Counted from the first letter of the stretch, positions 31,260-41,880 are shown. The stretch: DNA of 64,000 nucleotides from Blastocladiella emersonii ATCC 22665 (GCA_025594325.1 JANHCV010000006.1:806001-870000), one strand, 5' to 3'. Made by a program: numbers and translations. Notes: a model not told the origin generated them from the letters alone.

Positions 31260-33227
31260 TCAAATAACAATGTCCTCGGAACGCACCTCGTGGTACTCCT
31301 CGACGATGCTCTCAAACACGTCGCGATCGCCAGAAACGAGTTTGCGCCGCTCGATCCACGCCTTGGCGTTGGCGTCGAGGAGATCGTCGACGAACGCGTT
31401 CACGTTGTGCACGATGCGCACCTCGGTGCGGCTGACGAGCTCGACGGCCACCGTGAACACGGCGTCGCCCGCGCGCTGAGCGAGAAGTTTGCGTCCGCCG
31501 AGCTCCATCTGTGAGCGCGTATCGGAGACAGCCGACGACGTGATCCCGCCGAAAATGTCGCGCAGCTCGCGGTTGCGGAGCACCGACGCGAGCGACCCGT
31601 GCACCGTGGCCACGATCGCGAACACGCGCGTCGACACGGACCGCGCCGCCTGCGCCTCGCGCCCGTTGCTGATTTCGTCAACGGCGACCACGTCGGGGGT
31701 GTGGTTCTGCACGGCCTCGAGCATCGACTCGTGCTGCAACGAGCGAGCCGGAACATGCATGCGGCGGCAGCGGTGCAGCGACGGGTGAGGAACGTCGCCC
31801 GGCCCGCCCACCTCGCCCGACGTGTCGACGATCATCACGTTGCGACGGCGGCGCGTCGAGTCGCCCTCGCTGAGCCGAGCGCAAATGTCCCGAAGCGTGT
31901 GCGTCTTGCCGGTCCCGGGACGGCCGACGACCAGAATCGACTCGCCGCGAGCAAGCAGGTCGCGGATCAGGACGGTCGCGAGACCCGAGTTGGGCTGAGC
32001 GGCGCGCCCGATGCGCATCGTCACGCCGATCGGAGTAGTACCGTCACGACCAGCAATCCACGAGATTCGGTGGAGCTGACCGTCGATACCGCCGCGACGA
32101 TCCGAGGAGAAGGTGCGACCAGCGATAATCGCGTTGAGCATCTCGCGAGTAACAGGCCCAAAATCGTCGAGATCGATGACGCTCGAGGTCAAACCGTCGT
32201 CGCCAGGGTGCGAGACGGACGACTTGCGAGTGCCGACAAGACTTGCGTCGAGAAAACGAAGGCGAGGCGACATGCCAAGGTCGAGACAAATCTCGTCGAG
32301 CGCGTCCATGTTGTCAGCAGACAAGCGACCGCGGACGTGCTCTTGAAGCGCGAGCGGAAGCAGACCGATCAAGTCGTTGATCTCGGTGCGGACTCGTGTC
32401 GCGAAGCTTTGGGCTTCGGGGTCACGATCGGGTGAAGATTTCGAAGACTCGTTGGGCAAGTGGCGCCAAAGCAGCTGCGACGGCCGATCCGGGGAAAAGC
32501 GAGCTTGGACGAGTCGACCGCGAGGCATCGGTTCCTTGCTCCAGCCAGGAATATGAGTGGCCGGCGAAACGGAAGCGTGCGAAGTTGTCAAACGGGCGCC
32601 GTAGAGCTTGTCAGCAAGAGATTGCGTCGGAGTAGAGGTGACAGCGTGGTCGTGCGCGTCGGCTGGTTTCGCAAGCAGACGGTTCAAGAGCTCGCTTGCG
32701 GGTTTGGCCTCCGCGTAAATAGTCGGATCAGGCCGCTCCTGTCCGTCAAGCAAGAGAATCTTGTTTCTGCCCTGCGTAACCGCCTCGATGGTGTCGAACA
32801 TGTTGAGAGAGAAGTGGGTCTCGAGAGGCCGCGCGAGCTGGCAAATTGAGAGCGTTGGGTCAGCGAGGCAAGCAGGGTGGGCGAAAAAGTGCTTGGTGAG
32901 CTTGCCGACGTCGGTTGAGCCCGATTTGTAGAGATGACCGTAGACGTCCATCATGAGCACTCGGGGACACTTGAGCACAGCTTCATCGGCGACTGGTTGA
33001 CGGAGGAGAAAATACTTTTTGGGACCCTCCTGCGAGGAGCGGACGACGACGTCGGGGAACAGAGAAGTGAGACCATCGAGGCCTCCAACAAGGTGAAAGG
33101 CAAGCTCCTTGCAAAGAATCCGGGATAGAATATTGGCCTCTTCGCCCCCAAGGATGTTCGGGCCGACCTTCATCTGCATGGCAGTCTTGTGCAGAAGCTG
33201 CCGGACAATACTATTCGGTGGTTTCAT
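31260..33227 (-). CDS. SpoIIIAA/Ycf45-like P-loop ATPase, copy 2
   Basis: 655 residues in one exon; the ATG at 33227 was chosen because it aligns with the start of copy 1, while the frame stays open to 33350. Walker A is near 435 and Walker B near 510. From about residue 405 to the end the protein is almost the same as copy 1 (for example SDRRGGIDGQLHRISWIAGR is identical), while the first 270 residues share only a pattern (FPDVV versus FPQIF, then a matching LYKSGSTDVGKLTKHF segment). It lies 204 bp upstream of copy 1 on the same strand. The sharp change in similarity suggests gene conversion or strong constraint on the ATPase part. Confidence 0.84.
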   Translation of the reverse strand: MKPPNSIVRQLLHKTAMQMKVGPNILGGEEANILSRILCKELAFHLVGGLDGLTSLFPDVVVRSSQEGPKKYFLLRQPVADEAVLKCPRVLMMDVYGHLYKSGSTDVGKLTKHFFAHPACLADPTLSICQLARPLETHFSLNMFDTIEAVTQGRNKILLLDGQERPDPTIYAEAKPASELLNRLLAKPADAHDHAVTSTPTQSLADKLYGARLTTSHASVSPATHIPGWSKEPMPRGRLVQARFSPDRPSQLLWRHLPNESSKSSPDRDPEAQSFATRVRTEINDLIGLLPLALQEHVRGRLSADNMDALDEICLDLGMSPRLRFLDASLVGTRKSSVSHPGDDGLTSSVIDLDDFGPVTREMLNAIIAGRTFSSDRRGGIDGQLHRISWIAGRDGTTPIGVTMRIGRAAQPNSGLATVLIRDLLARGESILVVGRPGTGKTHTLRDICARLSEGDSTRRRRNVMIVDTSGEVGGPGDVPHPSLHRCRRMHVPARSLQHESMLEAVQNHTPDVVAVDEISNGREAQAARSVSTRVFAIVATVHGSLASVLRNRELRDIFGGITSSAVSDTRSQMELGGRKLLAQRAGDAVFTVAVELVSRTEVRIVHNVNAFVDDLLDANAKAWIERRKLVSGDRDVFESIVEEYHEVRSEDIVI

Positions 33228-33469
33228 GGTAGCCGATTTAAGTGGAGAGGGCAGGGGAAACGCGACGTCGGAGCTCAACGTCATCGCGGGCGTGTCCAAA
33301 GCGTGTCCATTCATGAGTGACGCGATCACGAGGTGGCTGCGCCACACCACTCGACGCGCTGCGCCACCCTGATCAAGTCTCCCCGCTGCCCGCTTGAATC
33401 GAGTAAACCGCGAAAAAAAACACCACTACGCAGTAACTAAACATTTAATTTACGCATTGAAGCGCCTCG

Positions 33470-35377
33470 TCAATCAAGTTGCAACGCAACCCAAGCGAAC
33501 GACGCGGTCTCTGCAGCCAGCTCGGGACGCTGGTGCGCACCCGCGAGCTTCTCGTACAACTTGGCAGCTTGAGTGTTAACGATCGATGAGGCAACATCAG
33601 GGCATCCGGCCATGATACACCTAAACGCGTATTTCCACGGCGTCCAAGCGCGCTTGCGCGACTGAGGAAAGATCGTTGGGAACGGAATCGCAGGAAGCGC
33701 GCGATAGCTCTGGTGCGCGTCAATGATGCGCAACAACACGTAGAACCCACGGCGCTCGGGCTGCTCCGAACTGCGGCTGCACAGGAAATGCATGGTTGAC
33801 GAGTATGTTGCCGGGTCGCACAGGAGGTGGATGGCAAGGGCTGCAGTGAAATCGTTCAAGTCTTTAGAGGTGTCGATGCTGATCGCTGCACGGAGTATGT
33901 TTTCATGGCCACCAACAAGCATGCTGCAGTAGGCGAGATGCGGAATCAGCTTTTTCTGAGCCGACCTTTGCTTGAGGAGCGAGGTCAGGAGCTCGACCCG
34001 ATCAAAGCCAAAAGCGGAAGCGCGGTCAAAGTGAAAGGCAAGGGGCCCAAGTCCCTCGGTTCCAATGTCGACACGAGCGAGAGCTACATGATGATTAGTG
34101 ACTCAAAGTTCGGAAAAGGAGCGATGCGTAAGGGAGTAACGCGTACCATCAACAAGGATCGAGTACGTGTCATTATACTTCTGCGAGCGTTTCGTGACGG
34201 CACACTGAACCTCGCGCGGGGCCCAAGGCGCAATCAACCACAGTCCAGCCCAGTCACTGTCCGCAAGTAAGTTTGCGCGTTCGAGCTCGAGGAACAGCGA
34301 CACGTTTGCCGGCGACAGGAACCAGGATGCAACAATTCGCTGGGGACCCGACACTCCGAAGTGGGGGCGGTTTTTCCACGCTTCGCGATCCGCAATGTTC
34401 CAAAGCGCCTTGAAGAGGTGGAAACAGTTGCGAGTCACAACACGTTCAAAGAACTCGGTGCTCTTGTTGCGAGGTAGTGATTCAAAGGTCCATCCACGGC
34501 TCGCAAGCCAGTGGACGAGTTCAACGGCGTCACCTTCAGTGTCTGCGCTGAGGTCGCAGAGGGTGGCGGACATTCGATCGCACGGGCCGTGTTGCGTCAA
34601 GATGGCTTCTGCCATTCGGGAAGCGAGGGTCTCGCTAACGAACGCTGGCGTGAGCGAGTTCACGGCCTTGAGGTTCCACCCGCTAATGGCGAGGATGAGA
34701 AGAGAGGCTGGGAAAGTTGAAGCGCCCCAGGTGGGGCGACCCGTGTCGCCGTACAAGCATTCTTCAAAGATATCCAGGATATTGCCGCCGTGGGCCAGAT
34801 CTACGATCAAACTTGCAGCCTCATAGCGCGGCTCGCACGAGTAGCGCATCCAGAACCGAACCAGCTCCTTTCGCAAAAGGCAATCCGGGCCCGAGTCGCG
34901 ACGACAACAACTGCCCGCTGCAAGAGGTCGTGATCTTGAACCAAAACAGCATAGAACGCTAGCGCCATCGCGATGGTGCCAATTATGGTGGGTGTCGAAA
35001 GATCCGGCAGGCGGGTCAAGAGAATCGAGCGGGGGTGCGGGAACGCGAGCCAAGCAAGTAGTGAATCGGGCTGAGAACGGGTGCAGAACTCGTTTGCGAG
35101 AAGACTGGAGTCGATTGACTTGGAGGTAATACTGCCAAGTGTCTTGCTCCAGATAGTCAAGAAGCGGCCAACCTGTAGGGTAGTTTGAACGGGACGCCTC
35201 GCGGGCGATGTGGCGCCGCATCCAAAACCAGGTGACGATCGGCTCCGAAGCAACGTTGTGCAGCTCGCCGGAAGCGACGAGGATCCGAACCGCCGGCCGC
35301 GTCAGCGCGATGACCTGGCAGATCAGCTCGGTCGGGAGTTGGCCGAGCGAGCAGCGCAAGCAAGCCGAGTCATCCAT
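33470..35377 (-). CDS. F-box-like protein with helical repeats
   Basis: The ATG at 35377 starts with an F-box-like segment (LGQLPTELICQVIALTRPAV), then repeated helices resembling ankyrin-type F-box proteins, which in other fungi recruit targets to SCF ubiquitin ligases. Exon 1 is 35377-34147 and exon 2 is 34083-33470. The frame has a TGA at 34103-34105, but this lies inside a 63-nt intron (34084-34146, GTACGC, CACTAAT branch, GTAG) whose removal keeps the frame; about 614 residues result. Between about 35120 and 34880 another frame reads more protein-like (SLLAWLAFPHPRSILLTRL, TIAMALAFYAVLVQDHDLL), so two compensating indels may exist. Target unknown. Confidence 0.55.
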
Positions 35378-35572
35378 TTATTGCATGAACGCAGTTGCAT
35401 GTAGTTCAAGCAAGTTTTGTGAAGTGTGGATCCGGTCCTATGAGAGCTGGGACGTGAGACGCGAGGACAATCTTTCGCATGTCTCGCGTTCTGACCATCA
35501 GATGACGGAGCGCCACTTTTTTCGCGACGTTCATCCCGCCGCTCGCCTCCTCTCCAGCGCACCACCAGGGCA

Positions 35573-36393
35573 ATGAAATCGCAGCGAATGGCATTCCGAC
35601 TACTTGCAACAGCCGACCCGGCGCACCTCGCGACCTGGCCTTCCGCCACGGCAGCGGCCACCGCCAAGCCGGCCCGCATCGCGGTGCTTGACTCGTCGCA
35701 CAACCCGCCGACGGTCGCGCACTACACGCTGCTGAAGCACGCACTCGAGGCAAGTCCTGAAAGGTAGCTCTTGCCCGTCACCCCACTCTCTTGGGCGAAC
35801 CTAACACTCGCAAGTCTAGCTATGACGCAGTCCTGATCCTCCTCGCAACGCGCAACGCCGACAAGGGCCACCTGTCCGACTCGGCCATCGACCACCGCGC
35901 CGCCATGATGCACTCCGTCGCTCGCTCCCTAAACTCTTCTCTCCCCGTCGCCGTCGCGACGACCGAGCACGCGCTGTTCCTCGACAAGGCGCGCGCGGTG
36001 CGCGAGCACGCTCCCGGCGCATCGCTCGCGTGGATCGTCGGGACCGACACGCTGCACCGCATCTTCCACCCGAAATACTATTCCCCGAACGTCCCGCTCG
36101 TCGAGCACCTCGCGCCGCTGTTCGACGCGTCGTCGCTCGTCGTAGCCGCGCGGCCGGACCTGCCGCCGCTCGTGGGCGTGGACGCGGGCGCGGTGGCTGA
36201 GGCCGAGCGGCGCGGGTGGGTGCGGCCGCTTGTGGTTCCCGAGGCCGAGGCAAAGGAGAAGGTAGACGGTGTGAGCTCGTCGGCGGTCCGCGAGCAGGTC
36301 AAGAAGGGCGACTGGGACGCGGTGCGCCGGCTGGTGCTGCCGGAGGTGTACGATTATATCCGGCGGCACGACTTGTATCGGTCGTTGGAATAA
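35573..36393 (+). CDS. Nicotinamide/nicotinate mononucleotide adenylyltransferase
   Basis: Makes NAD or its acid form from the mononucleotide and ATP, the last common step of NAD synthesis. Exon 1 is 35573-35763 and exon 2 is 35820-36393; the phase-2 intron 35764-35819 starts GTAGCT, has CTAAC and ends CTAG; this gives 254 residues. The nucleotidyltransferase motif SSHNPPTVAH is at 41-50 (the HxxH/GxFxPxH site) and the SSSAVREQ stretch near 215 corresponds to the ISSTxxR ATP-binding motif. WIVGTDTLHRI is the conserved middle motif. The layout resembles yeast Pof1 more than the Nma1/Nma2 type. It shares a 195-bp divergent promoter region with the F-box-like gene. Confidence 0.88.
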
Positions 36394-36549
36394 AGGAGCG
36401 CGGTGTTTATTTCAGCAAGGCTGCCGCGAACAACGGAGCAGAGCAGGCGGGGTGGCGCGGTCGCTGCCGACCTTGGACGCGCGCTCTCGCTCCTTGATCT
36501 CCCCGTAAGCGTAGACTCTCTTGCTACTAGCACTCCCTCACTTATTGCA

Positions 36550-37140
36550 ATGCCGTCAGTCCTGTTCGTCTGCCTCGGCAATATCTGCCGCTCTCCTATG
36601 TAAGCCTATGCATGCCACTCTCCACCGCCAACAACCCCATCTCACGCCCTGCCCCCGCCGCTCAGGTGCGAGGCCGTGTTCGCGCAGCTGGTCCGCGAGC
36701 GCGGTCTCGAGTCCGAGTTCCGGATCGACTCGGCGGGGACGGCGGGCTACCACATTGGCAGCACGCCCGACGAGCGGTCGGTCGAGACGTGCGTCGCGAA
36801 CGGCGTGCCTGTCAAGCACGTTGCGCGCCAGGTCCAGAAGCGCGACTTTGACGAGTTTGACTACATTCTGTGGTACGCGCGCACGCATGCCTCGCGTCGC
36901 GTCGAGTCGCTGGAGTAACGTTCGTTGTGGGAGTGTAGCATGGACCGCAGCAACCTCAAGGACCTGCAGCGGATCGCGCCGCGCGGGAGCAAGGCCGTGG
37001 TCAAGATGTTCGGCGAGTACGATCCGCAGGGCGAGACGATCATCCTCGACCCGTACTACGGTGGTATGGACGGCTTCGAGCGCAACTTCCAGCAGGCGAA
37101 ACGGTGCTCGGCCGCGTTCCTCGCCGAGCTCGGGTTCTGA
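36550..37140 (+). CDS. Low-molecular-weight phosphotyrosine protein phosphatase
   Basis: Removes phosphate from tyrosine in cytosolic proteins. Three exons: 36550-36599, 36666-36872 and 36939-37140, with introns 36600-36665 (GTAAGC to TCAG) and 36873-36938 (GTACGC to TGTAG); this gives 152 residues, the usual length. The P-loop CLGNICRSP places the catalytic cysteine at 8, Cys13 and Arg14. The general acid lies in LDPYYGG (Asp near 123). SAGTAGYHIGSTPD and FDYILCMDRSNLKDL are hallmark segments; the latter is formed only when the second intron is removed, which confirms the splice. The next gene is convergent, 49 bp away. Confidence 0.95.
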
Positions 37141-37189
37141 TCGAATCCGAAAACTACTGTATTGCGCAACATCGCCCAAAATGCTACCC

Positions 37190-39076
37190 CTACTGCTGCT
37201 GCTGCTGCTTGTGCTTGAACCACCGCTTATCGACGACATAGTAGTTAAGCACGACGTCGCGCCCCGAATGCAGAATCGGCAGCGCGCGCGTGTTGAGGCA
37301 GCCGCGGACAACCCAGCCGGGCGGGACCTGGGCCTTGAACATGCGGTACCGCGGGGTCGCGCGCCGCGTCACGTCCTTGGGGTCGACGCGCACCGCGGAC
37401 CGGTCGCCGCCGAGCTCGAGCCCGCGCTCCGTCACCGCGACGGCACCCGCCGACTCGCCGAGGTACTTGACGATCGGCACCCGCGAGTTGGCGGTGACGC
37501 GCGCGTACAGGTCGTGCAGGGCGTACACGTGCGCGGGGCGGCCGTCCGCGGGCTTGGTGAGATCGAGCGGGACCGGGAGCTGCGCGTCGGTACTCGCAGC
37601 CGCGACCTCGGCGCGCTCGCCGACCGTCGCCACCTCGCACCGGACCAGGAACGGGTGCCGCTTGCCGCACGTGCACGTGGCGTGCTGCTGGAGCAGGACC
37701 GTGGCGGCGGCGCGCAGCGCGGTGCGGTCGAGGTCGTGCGCGGCGTGCACGCGGATCGCGAGGTCGTGCGGGCGCGGGACGTCCAAGGTCTGCGCGGCGA
37801 GGGTGCGGATGAGGGAGGCGAGCGCGTCGGCGGTGCCCGGGCGCGCGGCCCACCGGTCGCCCGAGAAGATCACGTCCGAGACGCCGTTGAGCTGGTTGGC
37901 GTCGAGCTGGGCCTGCCACACGGCGAGGGCGCGGTCGCTGACCGTGTCGCCCCCGGCGACGCCGTCGAGCGGGGCGCCGGTGCCGCACGTCGGGTCGGCG
38001 CCGCCCGGGACCATCTCGAGGAAGCTGCTGAGCGGGGCGGCCGTGTACTTTGCCGAGAAGCAGCCGCGGGCGTAGTGGACGTGGAGCACCGTGAGCGGCG
38101 TGTGGAGACACTCGCCGAGCTGGTCGAGCGCAGTGGCGTGGATCGACGAGTACTCGCGGTAGATGAACCGGAGCACCTCGACGGGGGTCCCCGGGCGCAC
38201 CGTCGACCCGGACGCGAGCGCCGCGACAGCGCCGCGCACGCGCTTCTCGACGTCATTCGCCTCGTACCACTGCGGGACGACGGGGAGCACCGACGACACG
38301 GTGCCGCGGTCCTCGGCCCGCACCGCGCGCGTGTTGATGTGCCGCGCCACCGCGTCAAAGACCCGCGACAGGTAGATGGCGAGCAGCTGCGGCGGCGTGA
38401 AGGTCGCGACGCGGTGCAGGTCGGCTGGCTTGTGCAGCTGCCAGTACGCGCGCACGTCGGCAATCCCGCCGCCCTGCTTGAGCTCGGCGCGCGTCACGGG
38501 CGCCCGGAACGCGTACACGCCCGTCACGTCGCGCTCCACGGCCTGCGCCAGGTTCGTCCACGCGCGCGACCCGTCGGGCGCGTCCGTCGCGTGCAGGTAG
38601 CTGAAGTGCGGCGGCAGCGCCTTGTCGGCACCCACGAAATCAGCGGGATCCGATCCGTCAGCGAACGACACCCGCTCGGGCGCCGGCGTCGCGCGCGCGA
38701 GCACCGCGTCGTCGACGGCGTAGTCGCACAGCGCGAACCGCTGCGCGGCGCCGGGCCGCTCGACCAGGCACGCGGGCAGCGTCAGGTACTCGACCTGGTC
38801 CGTGGTCGCGTTGACGTAGCCCACGGTCGTCTTGGCGGCGCCCAGCTCGTAGCTGATCAGCAGGCCGCGCGCGCCAACGTCCCACAGACGCATCGGCTCG
38901 TGGTCGGGCACGTCCTCGGGGTTGGCCGGGTCGTGCGCAGCGCCGTGGGCGTGGCCGTGCTGGTCGCCGTGTGTGCGCGCGGTGGTGGCGGAGAGCAGGC
39001 CGAGGACGGCGAGCGCCGCGAGGACGCGGAGCGCGCCGGCGACGGCGGCGCGGGCGCGTGGCGGGCGGCGATGCAT
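37190..39076 (-). CDS. Secreted or ER protein with a faint Hsp70-like pattern
   Basis: 628 residues in one exon from the ATG at 39076, chosen because it starts a clear signal peptide (Arg-rich start, then VLAALAVLGLLSA); the frame is open to 39127. A His-rich spacer follows. Segments recall Hsp70/actin ATPases in order: GLLISYELGAAKTTVGYVN (phosphate-1-like but lacking the GTT core), FTPPQLLAIYLSRVFDAV, VVPQWYEANDVEKRV, TPVEVLRFIYREYSSIHATA and a later GVSDVIFSGDRW. The key glycines and acidic residues of a working ATPase are not evident. A CTCGKRH cysteine pair and a terminal Gln run are present. Family assignment is tentative; a fungal-specific secreted protein is the alternative. Confidence 0.55.
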   Translation of the reverse strand: MHRRPPRARAAVAGALRVLAALAVLGLLSATTARTHGDQHGHAHGAAHDPANPEDVPDHEPMRLWDVGARGLLISYELGAAKTTVGYVNATTDQVEYLTLPACLVERPGAAQRFALCDYAVDDAVLARATPAPERVSFADGSDPADFVGADKALPPHFSYLHATDAPDGSRAWTNLAQAVERDVTGVYAFRAPVTRAELKQGGGIADVRAYWQLHKPADLHRVATFTPPQLLAIYLSRVFDAVARHINTRAVRAEDRGTVSSVLPVVPQWYEANDVEKRVRGAVAALASGSTVRPGTPVEVLRFIYREYSSIHATALDQLGECLHTPLTVLHVHYARGCFSAKYTAAPLSSFLEMVPGGADPTCGTGAPLDGVAGGDTVSDRALAVWQAQLDANQLNGVSDVIFSGDRWAARPGTADALASLIRTLAAQTLDVPRPHDLAIRVHAAHDLDRTALRAAATVLLQQHATCTCGKRHPFLVRCEVATVGERAEVAAASTDAQLPVPLDLTKPADGRPAHVYALHDLYARVTANSRVPIVKYLGESAGAVAVTERGLELGGDRSAVRVDPKDVTRRATPRYRMFKAQVPPGWVVRGCLNTRALPILHSGRDVVLNYYVVDKRWFKHKQQQQQ

Positions 39077-39312
39077 GGTGGTGGGTGTTTGGTCGATCCG
39101 TCCGAGGGAGGGAGAGAGGATCGCCAAGCAACCAAAGGGGCCACGTCAAACTTTGTGCAGCGGCAACGGCAACGCAGCGGCACGAGAGACGCGCGGCGGC
39201 CGCTGCGAGACAAACGTGACGCTCAACTCTTGACTCGCGGATTTTCTTCTCCCCATCATCCCGTCAACCCATCACAGAGGCCTCCCTCGCGGAGAGACTG
39301 AGCCGCCACTCT

Positions 39313-40809
39313 ATGCACTCGATCCTGCGCCGCCGCGGCCCCTCCGCCGCTGCCTTGGCCATGCGCGCCGGCGTGCGGCTCGCGATCCGCCCCGCCTCAA
39401 CCGCGGCCACGGCGCAGCGCGAGTACCGCCCGCGGATCACCAACTCTGCCACGTCTCTGCCGACGCGGCCCGCGCTAGACTTCAAGGCCATGGTCGCGAA
39501 CGCGGCGGCCCTGCAGCGCAACGCCGACGAGCGCGCGGTCCCCGGCATCGACCTCGCGCGCGTCGCGTCCCTCTATGAGCAGTGGGGCAAGGCCAAGCAC
39601 CGCCTGCAGACGCTTCAACAGCGCCAGAACACGGTCGCTGCCGAGATGAAGGTGCTCGCGAAAAAGGGCGACAAGCAGGCCATGGCCGCGCTGCGCGATG
39701 CCGGCGCCCAGGCGAAAGCAGACGCCAAGGCGCTCGCGCCCGAGGTCGCGGCACTCGAGGACGCGCTGTATGCCGAGGCCGGCGCGGTGCCCAACCTGAC
39801 GACGCCCGGGACGCCCATCGGCGACGAGTCCAAGGCCGAGATCGTTGAGGTGCTCGGGACGATGCCCACCGCCCTCCCTTCGCCGCCGCGCGACCACGTC
39901 GAGCTGGCCACCAACCTCGACCTGCTCGACCTGCCCGCCGGCGCCAAGGTGACAGGCCACGCCTTCTACTACCTCAAGAACGCGGGCGCGCTGCTCGAGC
40001 TCGCCATCGCGTCGCTCGCGACCCGCATCGCCGTGCGCCACGGCTTCACCCCCGTCAGCGCCCCCGACGTCGTGCGCACCTCGGTCTCGGCCGCGTGCGG
40101 GTTCCAGCCGCGCGACGCGCGCCAGACGCAGAACTACTCGGTCGTCCACCACGACGTGGCCAACCCGACGTCCGCCGAGAACCCCAACTCGCTCGTCCTC
40201 GCGGCCACCGCCGAGATCCCGCTCGCCGGCATGTACGCCAACGCGACGCTCCCCGCGACCGCGCTCCCGCTGCGCATGGTCGCCTTCGGCCGCGCGTTCC
40301 GCGCCGAGTCTGGCGCGCGCGGCGCGGATACCCGCGGGCTGTACCGCGTGCACCAGTTCTCGAAGGTCGAGCTGTTCGCCCTGGCCTCGCCCGATCCAGC
40401 GGCGGCGGACGCCGCGTGGCAGTCGATCCTCGCCGTGCAGCGCGAGCTGGTCTCCGCCCTGGAACTGCACGTGCGGGTCCTGCGGATGCCGACGCAGGAG
40501 CTCGGGGCGGCGGCCGCGCACAAGATCGACATGGAGGCGTGGATGCCCGGGCGCGGCGCGTGGGGCGAGATCTCGTCGGCGAGCAACTGCACCGACTACC
40601 AGAGCCGGCGCCTGGGGATCCGGTGCGAGCCCAAGCGCGAGTTTGTCCACACGCTGAACGGGACCGCGGCCGCGATCCCGCGCCTCATCGTCGCGATCCT
40701 CGAGCAGCACCAGATGCCCGACGGACGCGTCAAGGTGCCCAAGGCGTTGCAGGAGTTTGTGGGGGTGGAGGTGCTCGAGTCGCCGTTCGGGCCGCACGAG
40801 AGCGAGTGA
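39313..40809 (+). CDS. Seryl-tRNA synthetase, mitochondrial type
   Basis: Charges tRNA-Ser with serine. A single exon of 498 residues. The first 45 residues are Arg/Ala/Ser-rich without acids (MHSILRRRGPSAAALAMR), which suits a mitochondrial presequence. A long coiled-coil arm follows (about 75-150), then the class II core: motif 2 FGRAFRAESG with TRGLYRVHQFSKVE (about 325-350) and motif 3 LNGTAAAIPR (about 450). The length and the lack of the eukaryotic cytosolic C-terminal extension fit a bacterial-like organellar enzyme. The gene starts 236 bp from the divergent secreted protein and ends 105 bp from the convergent HMG-box gene. Confidence 0.93.
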   Translation: MHSILRRRGPSAAALAMRAGVRLAIRPASTAATAQREYRPRITNSATSLPTRPALDFKAMVANAAALQRNADERAVPGIDLARVASLYEQWGKAKHRLQTLQQRQNTVAAEMKVLAKKGDKQAMAALRDAGAQAKADAKALAPEVAALEDALYAEAGAVPNLTTPGTPIGDESKAEIVEVLGTMPTALPSPPRDHVELATNLDLLDLPAGAKVTGHAFYYLKNAGALLELAIASLATRIAVRHGFTPVSAPDVVRTSVSAACGFQPRDARQTQNYSVVHHDVANPTSAENPNSLVLAATAEIPLAGMYANATLPATALPLRMVAFGRAFRAESGARGADTRGLYRVHQFSKVELFALASPDPAAADAAWQSILAVQRELVSALELHVRVLRMPTQELGAAAAHKIDMEAWMPGRGAWGEISSASNCTDYQSRRLGIRCEPKREFVHTLNGTAAAIPRLIVAILEQHQMPDGRVKVPKALQEFVGVEVLESPFGPHESE

Positions 40810-40914
40810 TGATGATGATGATGTGTGAGCGATCCCTAGGAATATTTATACATGTGTACAAGCTATGCAATCTCTGAAAACTCGCGACGTCACGCAATCT
40901 CGCTAATCTTTCTC

Positions 40915-41630
40915 TTACTGCTGCTGCGGCCGCGGCGGCGGCGGGGGCAGCGCTTGCTGCTGCTGGACGTGTGCACCGGCGGGCGGCGGGGGCGGCGCCT
41001 GGTAGTAGTACGTCTGCCCGTTGTGCGCCGCGTACGCGTAGTGCGCCTGCTGCTGCGGGTGCTGCTGCCGCGCGGCCGGGGGTGGTGGCGGCGGGGGCGG
41101 CGGGCGGTAGTAGCTCGCCGCGGCGCCGGCCGACGGACCACGGCCGTTCCCTGGCTGCGGCGCGGCCCGCGCGGGCGGATCGTGACGCTGGACTGGCGCC
41201 GGCGGGGGTGGCGGCGGTTGGTGGTGCTGCTGCGACGGCGGCTGCGCCGGGTGGTAGTAGTAGTACTGCGGCGCCGGCGCCGGCTGCTGCTGCTGCGGTT
41301 GACGTGGTGCGGGTGCCGGGGCAGGGGCGGGAGCCGGAGCGGTCGCCGTCGTTGCCGTAGGTCGAGCTGCCGCGACGTGCGCGTACGACGGCGCGGACGC
41401 ACTCGCCGCAGCGGTCGGCGCGGCGGAAGCGGGCGCAAGGGCAGGTGCGCGCGCGGGAACGTGGTGCGGGTGGCTCGCGACCACGGGAACGGGCACGGGC
41501 GGGAGCGCGCGCTGCTGCTGCTGCTGTTCCTGGCGCTGGTGCTGCTCCTGCTGCCGTTGGTACTGCTGCTGATAGTGGTGGTAGTACGCTGCGTACTGCT
41601 CCTGCTGGTGCTGCTGGGCCGCTGTCAGCG

Positions 41631-41662
<32 letters not shown>

Positions 41663-41849
41663 TGGGCCGCGGTGGGCGGCGGCGGCTGCTGCTGCTTCTG
41701 CGCGGGAGGTGCGGGTGGTGGCGGCGGCGGTTGGTGAGCGTGCCGCGGCTGCGTCGAGTGCTGCGCTGGATCCGTGCGAACGCGGGCGACTTGCGCGGGA
41801 GCGACGGGGCGGGTCGCGGCAGGCGCTGGAGCGCTTGCTGGCTGCGCTT

Positions 41850-41880
<31 letters not shown>

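Noticed and set aside
34103-34105. In-frame TGA in the F-box-like gene as selenocysteine or readthrough
   Set aside because: The TGA lies in a 63-nt intron with normal GTACGC, branch point and GTAG; splicing removes it and keeps the frame.
36521-39301. Open frame of 926 codons covering the phosphatase and the antisense of the secreted protein
   Set aside because: It crosses a certain spliced phosphatase gene in the wrong frame and has only composition-driven sequence.
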